From Rhodanobacter sp. C01 (GTDB lineage Bacteria > Pseudomonadota > Gammaproteobacteria > Xanthomonadales > Rhodanobacteraceae), in NCBI RefSeq assembly GCF_002001045.1, contig NZ_MUNR01000005.1:225147-289146 (forward strand): a stretch of 64,000 nt of DNA, in the 5' to 3' direction. The notes below the pieces were generated by a model. The model made no database searches, was not told where the DNA came from, and worked only from the letters and a program-made list of their open reading frames with translations. Shown here piece after piece: positions 55,639-64,000 of this stretch. Positions within the stretch are counted from its first letter, which is position 1, and each line of letters begins with the position of its first letter. The position numbers were made by a program, and so were the translations under genes.

Positions 55639-57051
55639 TCACGGCATCACCGGTGGCACATAGTCGAGTGTCAGTCCGAGCAGCCACAGCAGACCGAGCA
55701 CCAGCGGCACATGTACCACCAGTTGCATGAAGGTGTAGCCGACCACGTCGCGCGCCTTCAGTCCCAGCACACCGAGCAGGGGCAGCATCCAGAACGGGTT
55801 GATCAGGTTCGGCAGCGCCTCCGCGGCGTTGTACACCTGCACCGCCCAACCCAGGTGCACGTGCAGGTCGTTGGCCGCCTGCATCACGTAGGGTGCCTCG
55901 ACCAGCCATTTGCCGCCGCCGGAAGGCACGAAGAAGCCGAGCACGGCGGAGTAGGCGCCCATCACCGCGGGGAAGCTGTCGGTGGAGGCGAGGTGCACGA
56001 ACAGGTTCGACAGCCGGTGCGCCAGCGTCACACCGCCGGCCCCCGGCACCTGAGTGAGCAGCGCGGCGATGCCGCCGTACAGCGGAAACTGGATCAGCAC
56101 GCCGGAGGTGCTGGGTACGGCACGGCTCACCGCGTTGAGGAAGCTGCGCGGGCGCCAGTGCAGCAGCAGGCCGAGGGTAAGGAACAGGAAGTTGTAGGTA
56201 TTCAAATTGGCGATCGCGCTGATCGCCGGCTTGCTGGCGAACTCGTGGCCGAGCCAGCCCAGGCCGAGCAGGCCGATCGCCAGCGACAGCAGCGGGCTGT
56301 ATTCCAGCCATTCGCCGGGGCGCGTGCGCGGCGGCAGCGCCGGTGTCGAGGTTTCGCCGACGTCGAAATCCTGCGCGGTGCGCGCATTCGCCTCCGATGG
56401 CGCGGTGGTCCAGCAGATCAGCAGCGACACCACGATGAGCGCGCCGGTCAACACGACCGACTGCCACAGGAAAATCGTCTCGCTGAAAGGCAGCACGCCG
56501 GTGATCGCCAGCAGGCCCGGAGGCATGCTGGCCGGATTCGCCTGCAACTGCGCCGCCGATGACGACAGCCCCATCGCCCAGATCGCGCCGAGGCCGAGGT
56601 AGGCTGCCGCGCCCGCCGCGCGGTAATCCATTCGCAGGTCGCTGCGCCGCGCCAGCGCACGCACCAGCAGGCCGCCGAACACCAGCGAGAAACCCCAGCT
56701 CAACAACGAGGCCAGCATGCTGACCAGCGCCACGTAGACGATCGCCCCGCGTCCCGTGCGCGGTGCGCGGGCCAGCACGTCGATGAAGCGCGCCACGATC
56801 GGTGCAGTGGCCAGCACGTAGCCACCGATCACGACGAAGGCCATCTGCATGGTGAACGGAATCAGGCTCCAGAAGCCGTCGCCGAACGCGCTCACCGCAG
56901 CGACAGGAGTGGCGCCGAAGGCGAGGGCCGCCAGCGCGACGACGATCACGCCAAGCGCGGCGAATACCCATGCATCGGGAAACCAGCGCTCCGCCCATGC
57001 CGCGCTGCGCAGGGCGGCGCGTGCCATGAATCCGTCGCGTGTGGTGTTCAT
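55639..57051 (-). CDS. atoE: Short-chain fatty acid transporter, AtoE family
   Basis: A 470-residue membrane transporter with about 12 helices. The ATG at 57051 (MNTTRDGFMARAALRSAAW) is chosen; 73 earlier in-frame codons overlap the regulator gene and lack conservation. WFPDAWVFAALGVIVVALAA, FTMQMAFVVIGGYVLATAP and GLSSSAAQLQANPASMP are AtoE-type blocks, and PSGGGKWLVEAPYVM is a strong family signature. It lies 115 bases downstream of the RegA-like regulator on the same strand, so redox or carbon control is possible. Confidence 0.88.
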   Translation of the reverse strand: MNTTRDGFMARAALRSAAWAERWFPDAWVFAALGVIVVALAALAFGATPVAAVSAFGDGFWSLIPFTMQMAFVVIGGYVLATAPIVARFIDVLARAPRTGRGAIVYVALVSMLASLLSWGFSLVFGGLLVRALARRSDLRMDYRAAGAAAYLGLGAIWAMGLSSSAAQLQANPASMPPGLLAITGVLPFSETIFLWQSVVLTGALIVVSLLICWTTAPSEANARTAQDFDVGETSTPALPPRTRPGEWLEYSPLLSLAIGLLGLGWLGHEFASKPAISAIANLNTYNFLFLTLGLLLHWRPRSFLNAVSRAVPSTSGVLIQFPLYGGIAALLTQVPGAGGVTLAHRLSNLFVHLASTDSFPAVMGAYSAVLGFFVPSGGGKWLVEAPYVMQAANDLHVHLGWAVQVYNAAEALPNLINPFWMLPLLGVLGLKARDVVGYTFMQLVVHVPLVLGLLWLLGLTLDYVPPVMP

Positions 57052-57166
57052 CCGGCTCTCCGATGGCTTGTCGCGGCATGGTCGCGTGCCGGCGGTTGCC
57101 CATACAAGGCGACGATGGTCGAGGGTATCAACGGCCCAGAGCCCATCACTCAGGGCCAGTCGGGCA

Positions 57167-57751
57167 CTACTCTTGTTCGGGCCGTTCGCGTACCGGATGC
57201 TTGCCCAGCTTGCGTTGCAGGGTGCGGCGATGCATGCCGAGTCGCCGCGCGGTCTCGGAGATGTTGCCATCGCATTCGGTCAGCACGCGCTGGATGTGTT
57301 CCCATTCCAGCCGGCGCAGCGCCAGCGGTGCCTCCGGTGTGTCTGGCAGATCGGGTTCACCGGGCTCGGCACTGTCGCCATCAAGCAGGGCGCGCACCAC
57401 CGCGTCGGCATCGACCGGCTTGGCCAGGTAGTCGTGCGCGCCACGCTTGATCGCTTCCACCGCGGTGGCGATCGAGGCGTAGCCGGTCAGCAGCAGTACG
57501 CGCAGGTCGGGTACCAAGGTATGGAGTTCGGGAATCAGTCGCAGTCCGTTTTCTTCACCCAGCTTGAGATCAAGCACGCAGTAACGCGGGTGCTGACGGC
57601 GCGTCAGCATGCGTGCCTCGCTGAAATTGGTCGCTGTGATGACCTCGAAGCCGCGCGAGGTCAGCGCGCGCGCCAGCACACGCACGAAGGTGGCGTCATC
57701 GTCGACCAGCAGCAGCGGGCGCGTCGTGACGACATGGGGCAACTCGGTCAT
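57167..57751 (-). CDS. RegA/PrrA/ActR-type response regulator
   Basis: A 194-residue two-component regulator. The receiver domain (10-125) has LLLVDDDATFV, the phospho-acceptor Asp61 in CVLDLKLGEENG, and Lys in YLAKPVDADAV. After a Pro/Glu-rich linker, a Fis-type helix-turn-helix (about 150-188) reads CDGNISETARRLGMHRRTLQ. This small layout without an AAA domain is the RegA/PrrA type of global redox regulator. It is next to a RegB-like kinase on the same strand, 81 bases away. Confidence 0.92.
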   Translation of the reverse strand: MTELPHVVTTRPLLLVDDDATFVRVLARALTSRGFEVITATNFSEARMLTRRQHPRYCVLDLKLGEENGLRLIPELHTLVPDLRVLLLTGYASIATAVEAIKRGAHDYLAKPVDADAVVRALLDGDSAEPGEPDLPDTPEAPLALRRLEWEHIQRVLTECDGNISETARRLGMHRRTLQRKLGKHPVRERPEQE

Positions 57752-57832
57752 CGGTGTTTCCCTGAATGGATCGCGCCCATTCTTGCCGGAAGCGATGTCG
57801 CATGCACGTTCTGCTTGATGACGCGTCCGGGC

Positions 57833-59110
57833 TTAGCGGTCCGCAATTACCGCCAGCGGCAGGTACAGGCATACCTCGGCACCGTGTTCGATGTTGCCGG
57901 CGGTCAGCTTGCCGTTCAGGCGCTCGGCGGTGGCTTCGGCCAGGGCCAGGCCGATCCCCAGGCCGGCCTGTTTCTGGGAGTGCCCGAGCCGTGTCGCAGG
58001 TTCACCATCCGGGTCGAAGCCGGGGCCATGATCACGCACACAAAGCCGTAGCCAGCCGGTATCACGCGCCACCTGCAGCACCACTACCTGTGAATCGCAA
58101 CTGGCCGAGGCATCAGCCGCATTGTTGAGCAGGTTGAGCAAGGCATGGCGCAGGCCTGGTGGCGTGCGCAGCTTGGTTTGCGCTGCGGCCTCGTCCAGTT
58201 CCAGAGTCAGCTCTGCCTCTGGTCGTAGCAACTGGAAGCGTTCCAGGCAGCCGTGTATGAACTGCGCCACGCTGAGGCGTTCGGGTTCCTGCGATAGCTG
58301 TGCTTTCCCGAGGGCGACCATTTCGCGCAGGATCGTGCGGCAGCGATCGACCTGGTCTTCGAGCAGCACAAGATCTTCGGCCAGCAGGGTATCGCCTGCG
58401 TGCTCGCGGCGAAGTTCGGGCAGCAGGGTGCGCATGGTCGACAACGGCGTATTGAGCTCGTGCGCGGCGCCGGCGGCCTGGGTGGCAATGGCGAGAATCC
58501 CTTCGTCACGCAGTGCCCGCTCGCGTACCCGCTGCACTTCCAGCTGCTGCACGCGCAGCGCATGCGCCAGCCGGTTGATGAAGAAGCCCAGCAGTAGTGC
58601 ACTGATCACGAAATTCACGCCCATGCCGGCCACGTGCAGCGAGAAGCCGGCGTGCAGTTCGCCGTGCATCGGGATCGGCAGCGGCACGTGCCAGCGCAGC
58701 AGGACCAGGTAGGCGAAGCCGGTCAGCGTGGCCACCGCCAGGATGGCACGCACTGACAAGGCGGCTGCGCTGAGTGCGATCGGCACCAGCAGCAACGTGA
58801 TGAACGGGTTGCTGGCGCCGCCGGTGAAGTACAGCAGGTAGCCGAGCACCAGGGTGTCGGCGGCAATATGGCCGATGGCCTCCCACTCACGCAGCCGCCA
58901 TGGCTGACGCAGTCGCCATGCGGCAAATACCGAGAACACGGCGAGCAGGCCGATGCCGAGCAACAACGGCAACAGCGGTATGGCCAGCTGCATCCACCAG
59001 GCGCAAACGAGTACCGCCACGCTCTGTCCGGCGATCGCGCAAAGCCGCAACCATGCCAGGGTGCGCGTCAGCGCGAACGGGCCGACAGGTTGGGCTGGCC
59101 GGTGCGGCAT
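57833..59110 (-). CDS. RegB/PrrB-type redox sensor histidine kinase
   Basis: A 425-residue membrane kinase with six N-terminal helices. GGASNPF at 97-103 is the quinone-sensing loop of RegB. The phosphorylated His217 is in AAGAAHELNTPL. Cys257 in EDQVDRCRTIL lies 40 residues later, the same spacing as His225 and redox Cys265 in Rhodobacter RegB. N-box LLNLLNNAADAS, G1 DHGPGFDPDG and G2 GLGIGLALA complete the ATPase domain. It should phosphorylate the adjacent RegA-like regulator in response to quinone or thiol redox state. Confidence 0.93.
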   Translation of the reverse strand: MPHRPAQPVGPFALTRTLAWLRLCAIAGQSVAVLVCAWWMQLAIPLLPLLLGIGLLAVFSVFAAWRLRQPWRLREWEAIGHIAADTLVLGYLLYFTGGASNPFITLLLVPIALSAAALSVRAILAVATLTGFAYLVLLRWHVPLPIPMHGELHAGFSLHVAGMGVNFVISALLLGFFINRLAHALRVQQLEVQRVRERALRDEGILAIATQAAGAAHELNTPLSTMRTLLPELRREHAGDTLLAEDLVLLEDQVDRCRTILREMVALGKAQLSQEPERLSVAQFIHGCLERFQLLRPEAELTLELDEAAAQTKLRTPPGLRHALLNLLNNAADASASCDSQVVVLQVARDTGWLRLCVRDHGPGFDPDGEPATRLGHSQKQAGLGIGLALAEATAERLNGKLTAGNIEHGAEVCLYLPLAVIADR

Positions 59111-59176
59111 GCTGTTCTTCCAGGCTTGCCGATGATCCGTGAAGCCCGCCGTGCCATGCGCGACGGGCTGGCCGGG

Positions 59177-60778
59177 TCAGGCTGGCGTGTTGAATTCCTC
59201 GCTGCGCACGGCGGGCAGCGGCGTGTGGTTGTTCGCAGGATCGGAGTGGCTGGCCGACAGCTTGTTCATCAGCGGCAGCATGACCAGCGCGATCACCACG
59301 CAGGCGATGCCGACGAAGCCGAGCTTGTTGAACAGACTCACGTAGATCGTCAGCGACTGTTCCGGATCGGTGATGTGGTCGGGGATGTGCGCATAGTTGG
59401 CGACGATGCTGCCGAGATATTGCGACAGGCCCACAGCCACGTAGTACGCACCCATCATGAAGCCGCCCATGCGCGAAGGCACGTAGCGGGCGATCATCGC
59501 CAGGCCGAGGCCGCTGACCAGCAACTCGCCCAGCGAATACCAGCCGTAGCCCCAGACCATCGTCCACGACGACACCTGGCCGGCCACCGCGGCGCTTGCG
59601 CCGACGCCATACATGAAGAAACCCACTGCGACGGCGGCAAAGCCCAGCGCGAATTTCAGTGCGATCGACGGATCCTTGCCGATCCGGCCAAGCGCGTTGT
59701 AGGCGAACACCAGCACCGGGCTCAGGACGACGATCCAGATCGCGTTGAGGTTCTGGTACTGCTCGGGAATCCAGTTGAACAGGTGTACCCCGAATACGTT
59801 GAACGACAGGTCCACGTTGTGTTGCGCGAACAGGTTCAGCGACGTCGCCATCTGCGAGTAGAAGATGAAGAAGAAGATCGTCTGCACCGTCAGCACCAGC
59901 GCCGCGATCAGGCCTGCGCGCTCGCTTGGCTTGCTGCTGCGGATCAGGTGCGCGAAAACGCCCAGAATCACCACGCCGGCGGCGTAGACGCAGACCTTCG
60001 CGACGGCTTCGCTCTGCAGAATGAACGCGACTATGAAGATCATCAGGAAAGCGACCCCGAAGACCGGCATCGCGCGACGCATGTTCATCGGCAGGTCGTC
60101 AGCAGGCGAGCCAATGTGCACGAGCGCACGACGCATGAACATGTAGTTGAACAGGCCCAGGATCAGGCCGATCGCGCAGACGCCGAAAGCGGTGTGCCAG
60201 CCCATCGAATCGCCGTAGTGCCTGGCGACCACATCCCGAATCAACGGCGTGGCCGTCATCGAGATCATCGAGCCGATGTTCACCGCCATGTAGTAGATGG
60301 TGAAGGCGCTGTCGATCTTGGTGTCGTCACCCTCGTAGATCTTGCGTACCAGGTTGCCGGCGTTGGGCTTGAAGAAGCCGTTGCCGACCACGATCACGCC
60401 GAGCGCGAAATAGGTGAGGTTGGCGGGGTTCAACAACGCCATCAGGCCGCTGCCGCCATCGGTCAGGCCCAGCGCCTCCGGCGGGATCCACAGGATGCCG
60501 TAGCCGATCGCCAGCACCGTCGCGCCGATCAGCATGGTGCGCCGCGTACCCAGCAGCTTGTCGCCAACCCAGCCGCCGATCGCCGGCGTCGCATAGATCA
60601 GCGCAGCCGCCGCACCCCAGACCAGGTTGGCCCTCGTATCGACGAAGCCAAGCTTCTTCATCAGGAAGGTGACCATCAACACCTGCATGCCGTAGAAGCC
60701 GAAGCGCTCCCACATTTCGATCATGAAGACGGTAGTGAAGGAGCGCGTCTGGGAGACGGGCGGGTTCTGGATTGCCAT
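59177..60778 (-). CDS. POT/PTR-family proton-dependent peptide transporter
   Basis: A 533-residue transporter with 12-14 helices for di- and tripeptides. The ATG at 60778 gives MAIQNPPVSQTRSFTTVFMI; 81 upstream in-frame codons are rejected. EMWERFGFYGMQ is the ExxERFxYY proton-coupling motif, and GNGFFKPNAGNL the PTR signature. It is transcribed alone, ahead of the RegB gene on the same strand with 66 bases between them. Confidence 0.93.
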   Translation of the reverse strand: MAIQNPPVSQTRSFTTVFMIEMWERFGFYGMQVLMVTFLMKKLGFVDTRANLVWGAAAALIYATPAIGGWVGDKLLGTRRTMLIGATVLAIGYGILWIPPEALGLTDGGSGLMALLNPANLTYFALGVIVVGNGFFKPNAGNLVRKIYEGDDTKIDSAFTIYYMAVNIGSMISMTATPLIRDVVARHYGDSMGWHTAFGVCAIGLILGLFNYMFMRRALVHIGSPADDLPMNMRRAMPVFGVAFLMIFIVAFILQSEAVAKVCVYAAGVVILGVFAHLIRSSKPSERAGLIAALVLTVQTIFFFIFYSQMATSLNLFAQHNVDLSFNVFGVHLFNWIPEQYQNLNAIWIVVLSPVLVFAYNALGRIGKDPSIALKFALGFAAVAVGFFMYGVGASAAVAGQVSSWTMVWGYGWYSLGELLVSGLGLAMIARYVPSRMGGFMMGAYYVAVGLSQYLGSIVANYAHIPDHITDPEQSLTIYVSLFNKLGFVGIACVVIALVMLPLMNKLSASHSDPANNHTPLPAVRSEEFNTPA

Positions 60779-61163
60779 ACTCTTTTCCGTACGTGATTCA
60801 AACCATGGCGACGCCGGGCGACGCCTGTGACATGCGACCCTGAACGGATCACAACCGCCGAAGCGTAACCCATTCGCCATTCTGGTGTAGCTGCACTGCG
60901 GCATGACGGAAACTTGCGGGACGCGATCGATTGTGCTGGCGTGCGGCAGGGCACGGCACAGGCCACGGCAGGCCACGGCAGTGCCGGCTGCCTGCGAATG
61001 CGCCGCCTGTGGCATCATCAACGGCTTGTGCGCCCCATGCAGAGCTCTGTACCGCCATGCCTATCCCCGAGCTTTCATCCTCGCCCGACTGCCCCATGGC
61101 TCCGGTCATTGCCGCCATTCCCGCCCGGCAGCTGCCGGCGTATTCCTGAGCGGTCGCATCGAG
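60779..61163. other. Divergent intergenic region, no gene seen
   Basis: About 385 bases between the POT gene and dgkA. It contains a tandem pair of GGCCACGGCA at 60961-60980 and related CACGGCA units just before. No conserved product is seen in any frame. Promoters for both flanking genes must lie here; none stands out. Confidence 0.4.
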
Positions 61164-61535
61164 ATGGCAGCCGAGGGTTTTCGTGGTCCCAAGCAGCTTT
61201 GGCAGGCGTTCCAGTGGTCGATGAAAGGTTTCCGCGCCGGCTGGCAGCATGAGGCCTCGTTCAGGCTCGAGGCCTGCCTGGTCATTGTGCTGGTGCCGCT
61301 CGGCTTGTGGCTGGGCGATGGCGGCGTGGAGAAATTCGCGCTGATCCTGGCGCCGTTGCTGGTGCTCTCGGCCGAACTGCTCAATTCGGCGATCGAGGCC
61401 GTGGTCGACAAGGTCAGCCCGGAATTCCACGAGCTGGCCGGGCGCGCCAAGGACATGGGCTCGGCGGCGGTCTTCGTGCTGCTGGTGCTGGTGGTGCTGA
61501 GCTGGGGGCTGATCCTGCTGCCGCGCTGGCTGTGA
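61164..61535 (+). CDS. dgkA: Diacylglycerol kinase
   Basis: A 123-residue integral membrane kinase with three helices that rephosphorylates diacylglycerol. The ATG at 61164 (MAAEGFRGPKQLWQAFQWSM) begins homology; a long upstream frame is not conserved. EASFRLEACLV and the catalytic block LSAELLNSAIEAVVDKVS with HELAGRAKDMGSAAV are diagnostic. It ends 22 bases from the convergent Sel1-like gene. Confidence 0.95.
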   Translation: MAAEGFRGPKQLWQAFQWSMKGFRAGWQHEASFRLEACLVIVLVPLGLWLGDGGVEKFALILAPLLVLSAELLNSAIEAVVDKVSPEFHELAGRAKDMGSAAVFVLLVLVVLSWGLILLPRWL

Positions 61536-61556
61536 ACCAGCGCGGTGACGGAGTGG

Positions 61557-62375
61557 CTACTGCAGGTCCTTCTGCTTGTCCGGTTCGCTGACCGGCAACT
61601 GTGAGGCCTCGACTTTCTTCAATGCACCGACGGTGACCGTGCCGGTCCATTCGGCGTCACGTGCCTTGAAATATTGCTTGGGATCCCAGCGCCAGCTCGC
61701 GTAGAGGTTGCCGCAGCCGGTCATGGCCGCGCCATCGATCGTCCTGGCTCCGCATGCCGGCATCGGGCCGCCATATTTGGTGCCCTGGAAGAACTGCGCT
61801 GGGGTCAGACTGGATACCGAGTCGGCGCCGAAACCAAGATACGAACCTGTCAATTCGCTGCGGTTCCAGCGCAGCACCAGGATCATGCGATGCATGGCGG
61901 TGGCGTCACCGTATTCCGGATACAACTGTTCCACCAGCGCCTTGGCCTGCTCGCGCTGCGCCGCGTCGAGCTGCGCCCATATCGTATCGCGGGTGGCAAG
62001 GAACTGCGGGTATTTGCGTTCGGCGGCGATCGCGACCCAGGCAAAGGCGGTGACCGGATCCTTCTGCACACCCTGGCCGTTGAGGTACATCAGGCCGATG
62101 CTGAGCTGCGACAGCTTGTCGGCATAACGCGCGCCGATCAGGAAATACTTCATCGCCGCCTTGAAGTCGCCGGCGGCGTAGCGCTGCATGCCGGTGAATT
62201 CGCCGTACTGGTCCGGATGGCCCCAGGTGGAGCTGTGACTCATCGCGTCCAGCACCTCCTGCGAGGTCTTGTCCTGCAAAGGGGCGGTGGCGGTCTGGCT
62301 GATGGCCGTGGTGGCGATGGCGGCAAGCAGGCTGCCGATCAGGGGGGCGGCGATGCGCCGACGGATCTGTTTCAT
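61557..62375 (-). CDS. Secreted Sel1-like repeat protein
   Basis: A 272-residue protein with a signal peptide (APLIGSLLAAIATTAISQT, cleavage near residue 27-30). Residues about 65-120 (AAGDFKAAMKYFLIGARYAD, then LSIGLMYLNGQGVQKD and AFAWVAIAAE) form one or two Sel1 repeats, which mediate protein contacts. The C-terminal half has two Cys (PACGARTIDG, TGCGNLYASW) that could pair in the periplasm. No enzyme motif is seen. Confidence 0.78.
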   Translation of the reverse strand: MKQIRRRIAAPLIGSLLAAIATTAISQTATAPLQDKTSQEVLDAMSHSSTWGHPDQYGEFTGMQRYAAGDFKAAMKYFLIGARYADKLSQLSIGLMYLNGQGVQKDPVTAFAWVAIAAERKYPQFLATRDTIWAQLDAAQREQAKALVEQLYPEYGDATAMHRMILVLRWNRSELTGSYLGFGADSVSSLTPAQFFQGTKYGGPMPACGARTIDGAAMTGCGNLYASWRWDPKQYFKARDAEWTGTVTVGALKKVEASQLPVSEPDKQKDLQ

Positions 62376-62579
62376 GATCTCCTCCTTTTCATTCCGTGAA
62401 AAAGGCAGGACTCAGCCATGCAGGCCGGGCCCGTCTGACAGTCGACTGCAGATTCTAGTACCGATTCCGGCAACGGGAGGTAACGGTTGCAAGCGAAGGC
62501 AGAGCCAATGCTCGACATAGTGATTGCGCCACGCCGGCATGTGATGCTGCAATGGGGGCCCCCGGGCTGGAGTGATTCC

Positions 62580-63200
62580 ATGAAAACCCTGCGCAACTTC
62601 GTGTTGTTGCTGCTCGTCGTCATGCTTTCCGGTTGCGGCTACAACGCCATCCAGAAGCAGGACGAGGCGGTCAAGGCGGCCTGGTCGGAGGTATTGAACC
62701 AGTACCAGCGCCGCGCCGATCTGGTGCCGAACCTGGTCAACACAGTCAAGGGCTATGCCCAGCACGAGGAGAAGGTCTTCGTCGAGGTGACCAATGCACG
62801 CGCCAAGATCGGCAGCCTGCAGGTCAACGCGGATTCGCTGAATGATCCGCAGAAATTGCAGCAGTTCCAGGCGGCGCAGGGCGAGCTTGGCAATGCGCTG
62901 TCGCGGCTGATGGTGGTCAGCGAGAACTATCCGCAGTTGAAGGCCGATGGGCTGTTCCAGAACCTGCAGGCGCAACTGGAAGGCACCGAGAACCGGGTCA
63001 CCGTGGCGCGCAACCGCTACGTGCAGGCGGTGCAGGATTACAACTCGATGATCCGCACCTTCCCGAACAACCTCACCGCGAAGATGTTCGGCTACCAGGT
63101 GAAGCCGAACTTCAGCGTGGACAACGAGAAGGCGATCTCCACCGCGCCGACCGTGGATTTCGGCACCAACGCACCGGCACCCGCCGCCTCGGCGCACTGA
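62580..63200 (+). CDS. lemA: LemA-family lipoprotein
   Basis: A 206-residue LemA protein. The ATG at 62580 (MKTLRNFVLLLLVVMLSGCG) opens a lipoprotein signal with lipobox LSGC, so it should be lipid-anchored. YNAIQKQDEAVKAAWSEVLN and YQRRADLVPNLVNTVKGYA are the LemA core, and FNNL-type YNSMIRTFPNN is near the C-terminus. It overlaps the TPM-domain gene by one base (TGATG), the common LemA-TPM pairing. Confidence 0.95.
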   Translation: MKTLRNFVLLLLVVMLSGCGYNAIQKQDEAVKAAWSEVLNQYQRRADLVPNLVNTVKGYAQHEEKVFVEVTNARAKIGSLQVNADSLNDPQKLQQFQAAQGELGNALSRLMVVSENYPQLKADGLFQNLQAQLEGTENRVTVARNRYVQAVQDYNSMIRTFPNNLTAKMFGYQVKPNFSVDNEKAISTAPTVDFGTNAPAPAASAH

Positions 63201-64000
63201 TGATGTCCGGGCGCTTTCTGCGCCTGCTGCTGATCCTGACGACAGCCCTGCTGTTGCCAGCGGGGCTGCGCGCGGCTGATGCGGTGCCCAGGCTGGCCCG
63301 TCATGTCACCGACCTCACCGGCACGCTGACCGCGGCGCAGGTGGATCAGCTGGACGCACAGCTGGTTGCGCTGGAGAAGGCCAAGGGTGCGCAGCTGGTG
63401 GTGCTGATGGTTGGCACCACGGCGGGGCAGGACATCGACAGTTATTCGCTGGCGGTGGCCGAGGCGAACAAGGTCGGCCGCAAGGGTACCGACGATGGCG
63501 TGTTGCTGCTCATCGTGAAGAATGATCGCAACGTGCGCATCGAAGTGGGCTATGGCCTGGAGGGCGCGATTCCCGATGCGGCCAGCGCCCGCATCATCCG
63601 CGAGTACCTCGCACCGAAATTCCGCACGGGCGATTATTTCGGCGGCATCAGCGACGCGGTGGGGGCGCTGACCCAGCTGATCAACGGCGAGGCGCTGCCG
63701 CCGCCAGTGCAGGGCGCTTCGAGCGAAGAACATGCCACTGGTCCGGGACTGCAGAACAGTCTGATGATCGGCGTGTTCGTCGCCCTGTTCCTGCGCAGCA
63801 TGCTGGGGCGCACCAGTGCCTGGGTGCGCACGCCCCTTGGTGCCGTGCTGACCGGCGGTCTGCTGTGGCTGCTGGTCTCGATGGGCGCCGGCATCCTCGG
63901 TGCCTTGATCGGCGGCGTGCTGATGCTCCTGCCCGGGGGCGCCGGGCGTTCGATCGGCGGTGGCGGCTGGGGCGGTTTTGGCGGTGGCGGCTTCGGCGGT
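63200..64000 (+). CDS. TPM-domain (YgcG-type) membrane protein, 3' end off the window
   Basis: About 267 codons are visible; the gene runs past the right edge. A signal peptide (residues 1-26, FLRLLLILTTALLLPAGLRA) is followed by a TPM phosphatase-like domain (about 35-155) with LTAAQVDQLDAQLVALEKAK, VGYGLEGAIPDA and the Asp-rich GRKGTDDGVLLLIVK. Two helices lie at about 185-255, and a Gly-rich end (GGGGWGGFGGGGFGG) is typical of this family. It is coupled to lemA. Confidence 0.93.
   Translation, partial: MMSGRFLRLLLILTTALLLPAGLRAADAVPRLARHVTDLTGTLTAAQVDQLDAQLVALEKAKGAQLVVLMVGTTAGQDIDSYSLAVAEANKVGRKGTDDGVLLLIVKNDRNVRIEVGYGLEGAIPDAASARIIREYLAPKFRTGDYFGGISDAVGALTQLINGEALPPPVQGASSEEHATGPGLQNSLMIGVFVALFLRSMLGRTSAWVRTPLGAVLTGGLLWLLVSMGAGILGALIGGVLMLLPGGAGRSIGGGGWGGFGGGGFGG

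Noticed and set aside
58868..60796. Plus-strand open frame of 642 codons
   Set aside because: Antisense to the RegB-like and POT genes; its His/Arg/Gln/Asp-rich translation is typical of a reversed membrane-protein gene.

Overview
The window is a high-GC gammaproteobacterial chromosome segment. It most resembles Xanthomonadales (Lysobacterales), probably Rhodanobacteraceae (Rhodanobacter/Dyella/Luteibacter type). The main reason is the layout metB - surface-polysaccharide genes - etfA/etfB, the conserved frame around the variable LPS locus of Xanthomonas and relatives. A RegB/RegA-type pair, an AtoE transporter, a POT transporter and a MetJ-type repressor fit this placement. The genus is inference; no rRNA or other marker is present.

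Positions 1-18300 form polysaccharide block 1. It starts with rfbB (dTDP-rhamnose pathway, cut by the left edge). A plus-strand run follows: a glycosyltransferase, a small coiled-coil protein, a three-domain glycosyltransferase, gmd and rmd (GDP-D-rhamnose synthesis). The opposing run holds a Wzm/Wzt ABC exporter, a methyltransferase, a decayed acyltransferase fragment and two related glycosyltransferases. A membrane protein and an OafA-type acyltransferase close the block. A D-rhamnose-containing polymer made in the cytoplasm and exported by ABC transport is the simplest reading.

Positions 18400-42050 form block 2, the metB-etfA interval. metB overlaps a second wzm/wzt pair, which is followed by a sulfotransferase-GT2-GT2 fusion and a YfhO-like membrane protein. 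Then come a polyprenyl-phosphate GT2, a methyltransferase and a flippase-like protein. A long minus-strand operon encodes HAD-UbiA, DprE1-like, DprE2-like, an SDR, two large membrane proteins, an FAD oxidoreductase and GtrA. HAD-UbiA/DprE1/DprE2 match the route to polyprenyl-phosphoryl-arabinofuranose, and the membrane proteins are candidate users of such a lipid-linked sugar.

Positions 42200-51190 are mostly housekeeping: etfA and etfB with a REP-like hairpin between them, two more GT2 genes, ETF-ubiquinone oxidoreductase, an amidase, gcvT and gcvH.

The most unusual gene is at 51798-52322. It is a MetJ methionine repressor whose C-terminal part is replaced by a histone-H1-like lysine/alanine tail. 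Its promoter carries two tandem Met boxes exactly between the -35 and -10 elements.

The right end (52700-64000) carries a TonB-C protein, a CubicO-type serine hydrolase, a frameshifted remnant, AtoE, RegA/RegB-like regulators, a POT peptide transporter, dgkA, a Sel1-like protein, LemA and a TPM-domain protein cut by the right edge.
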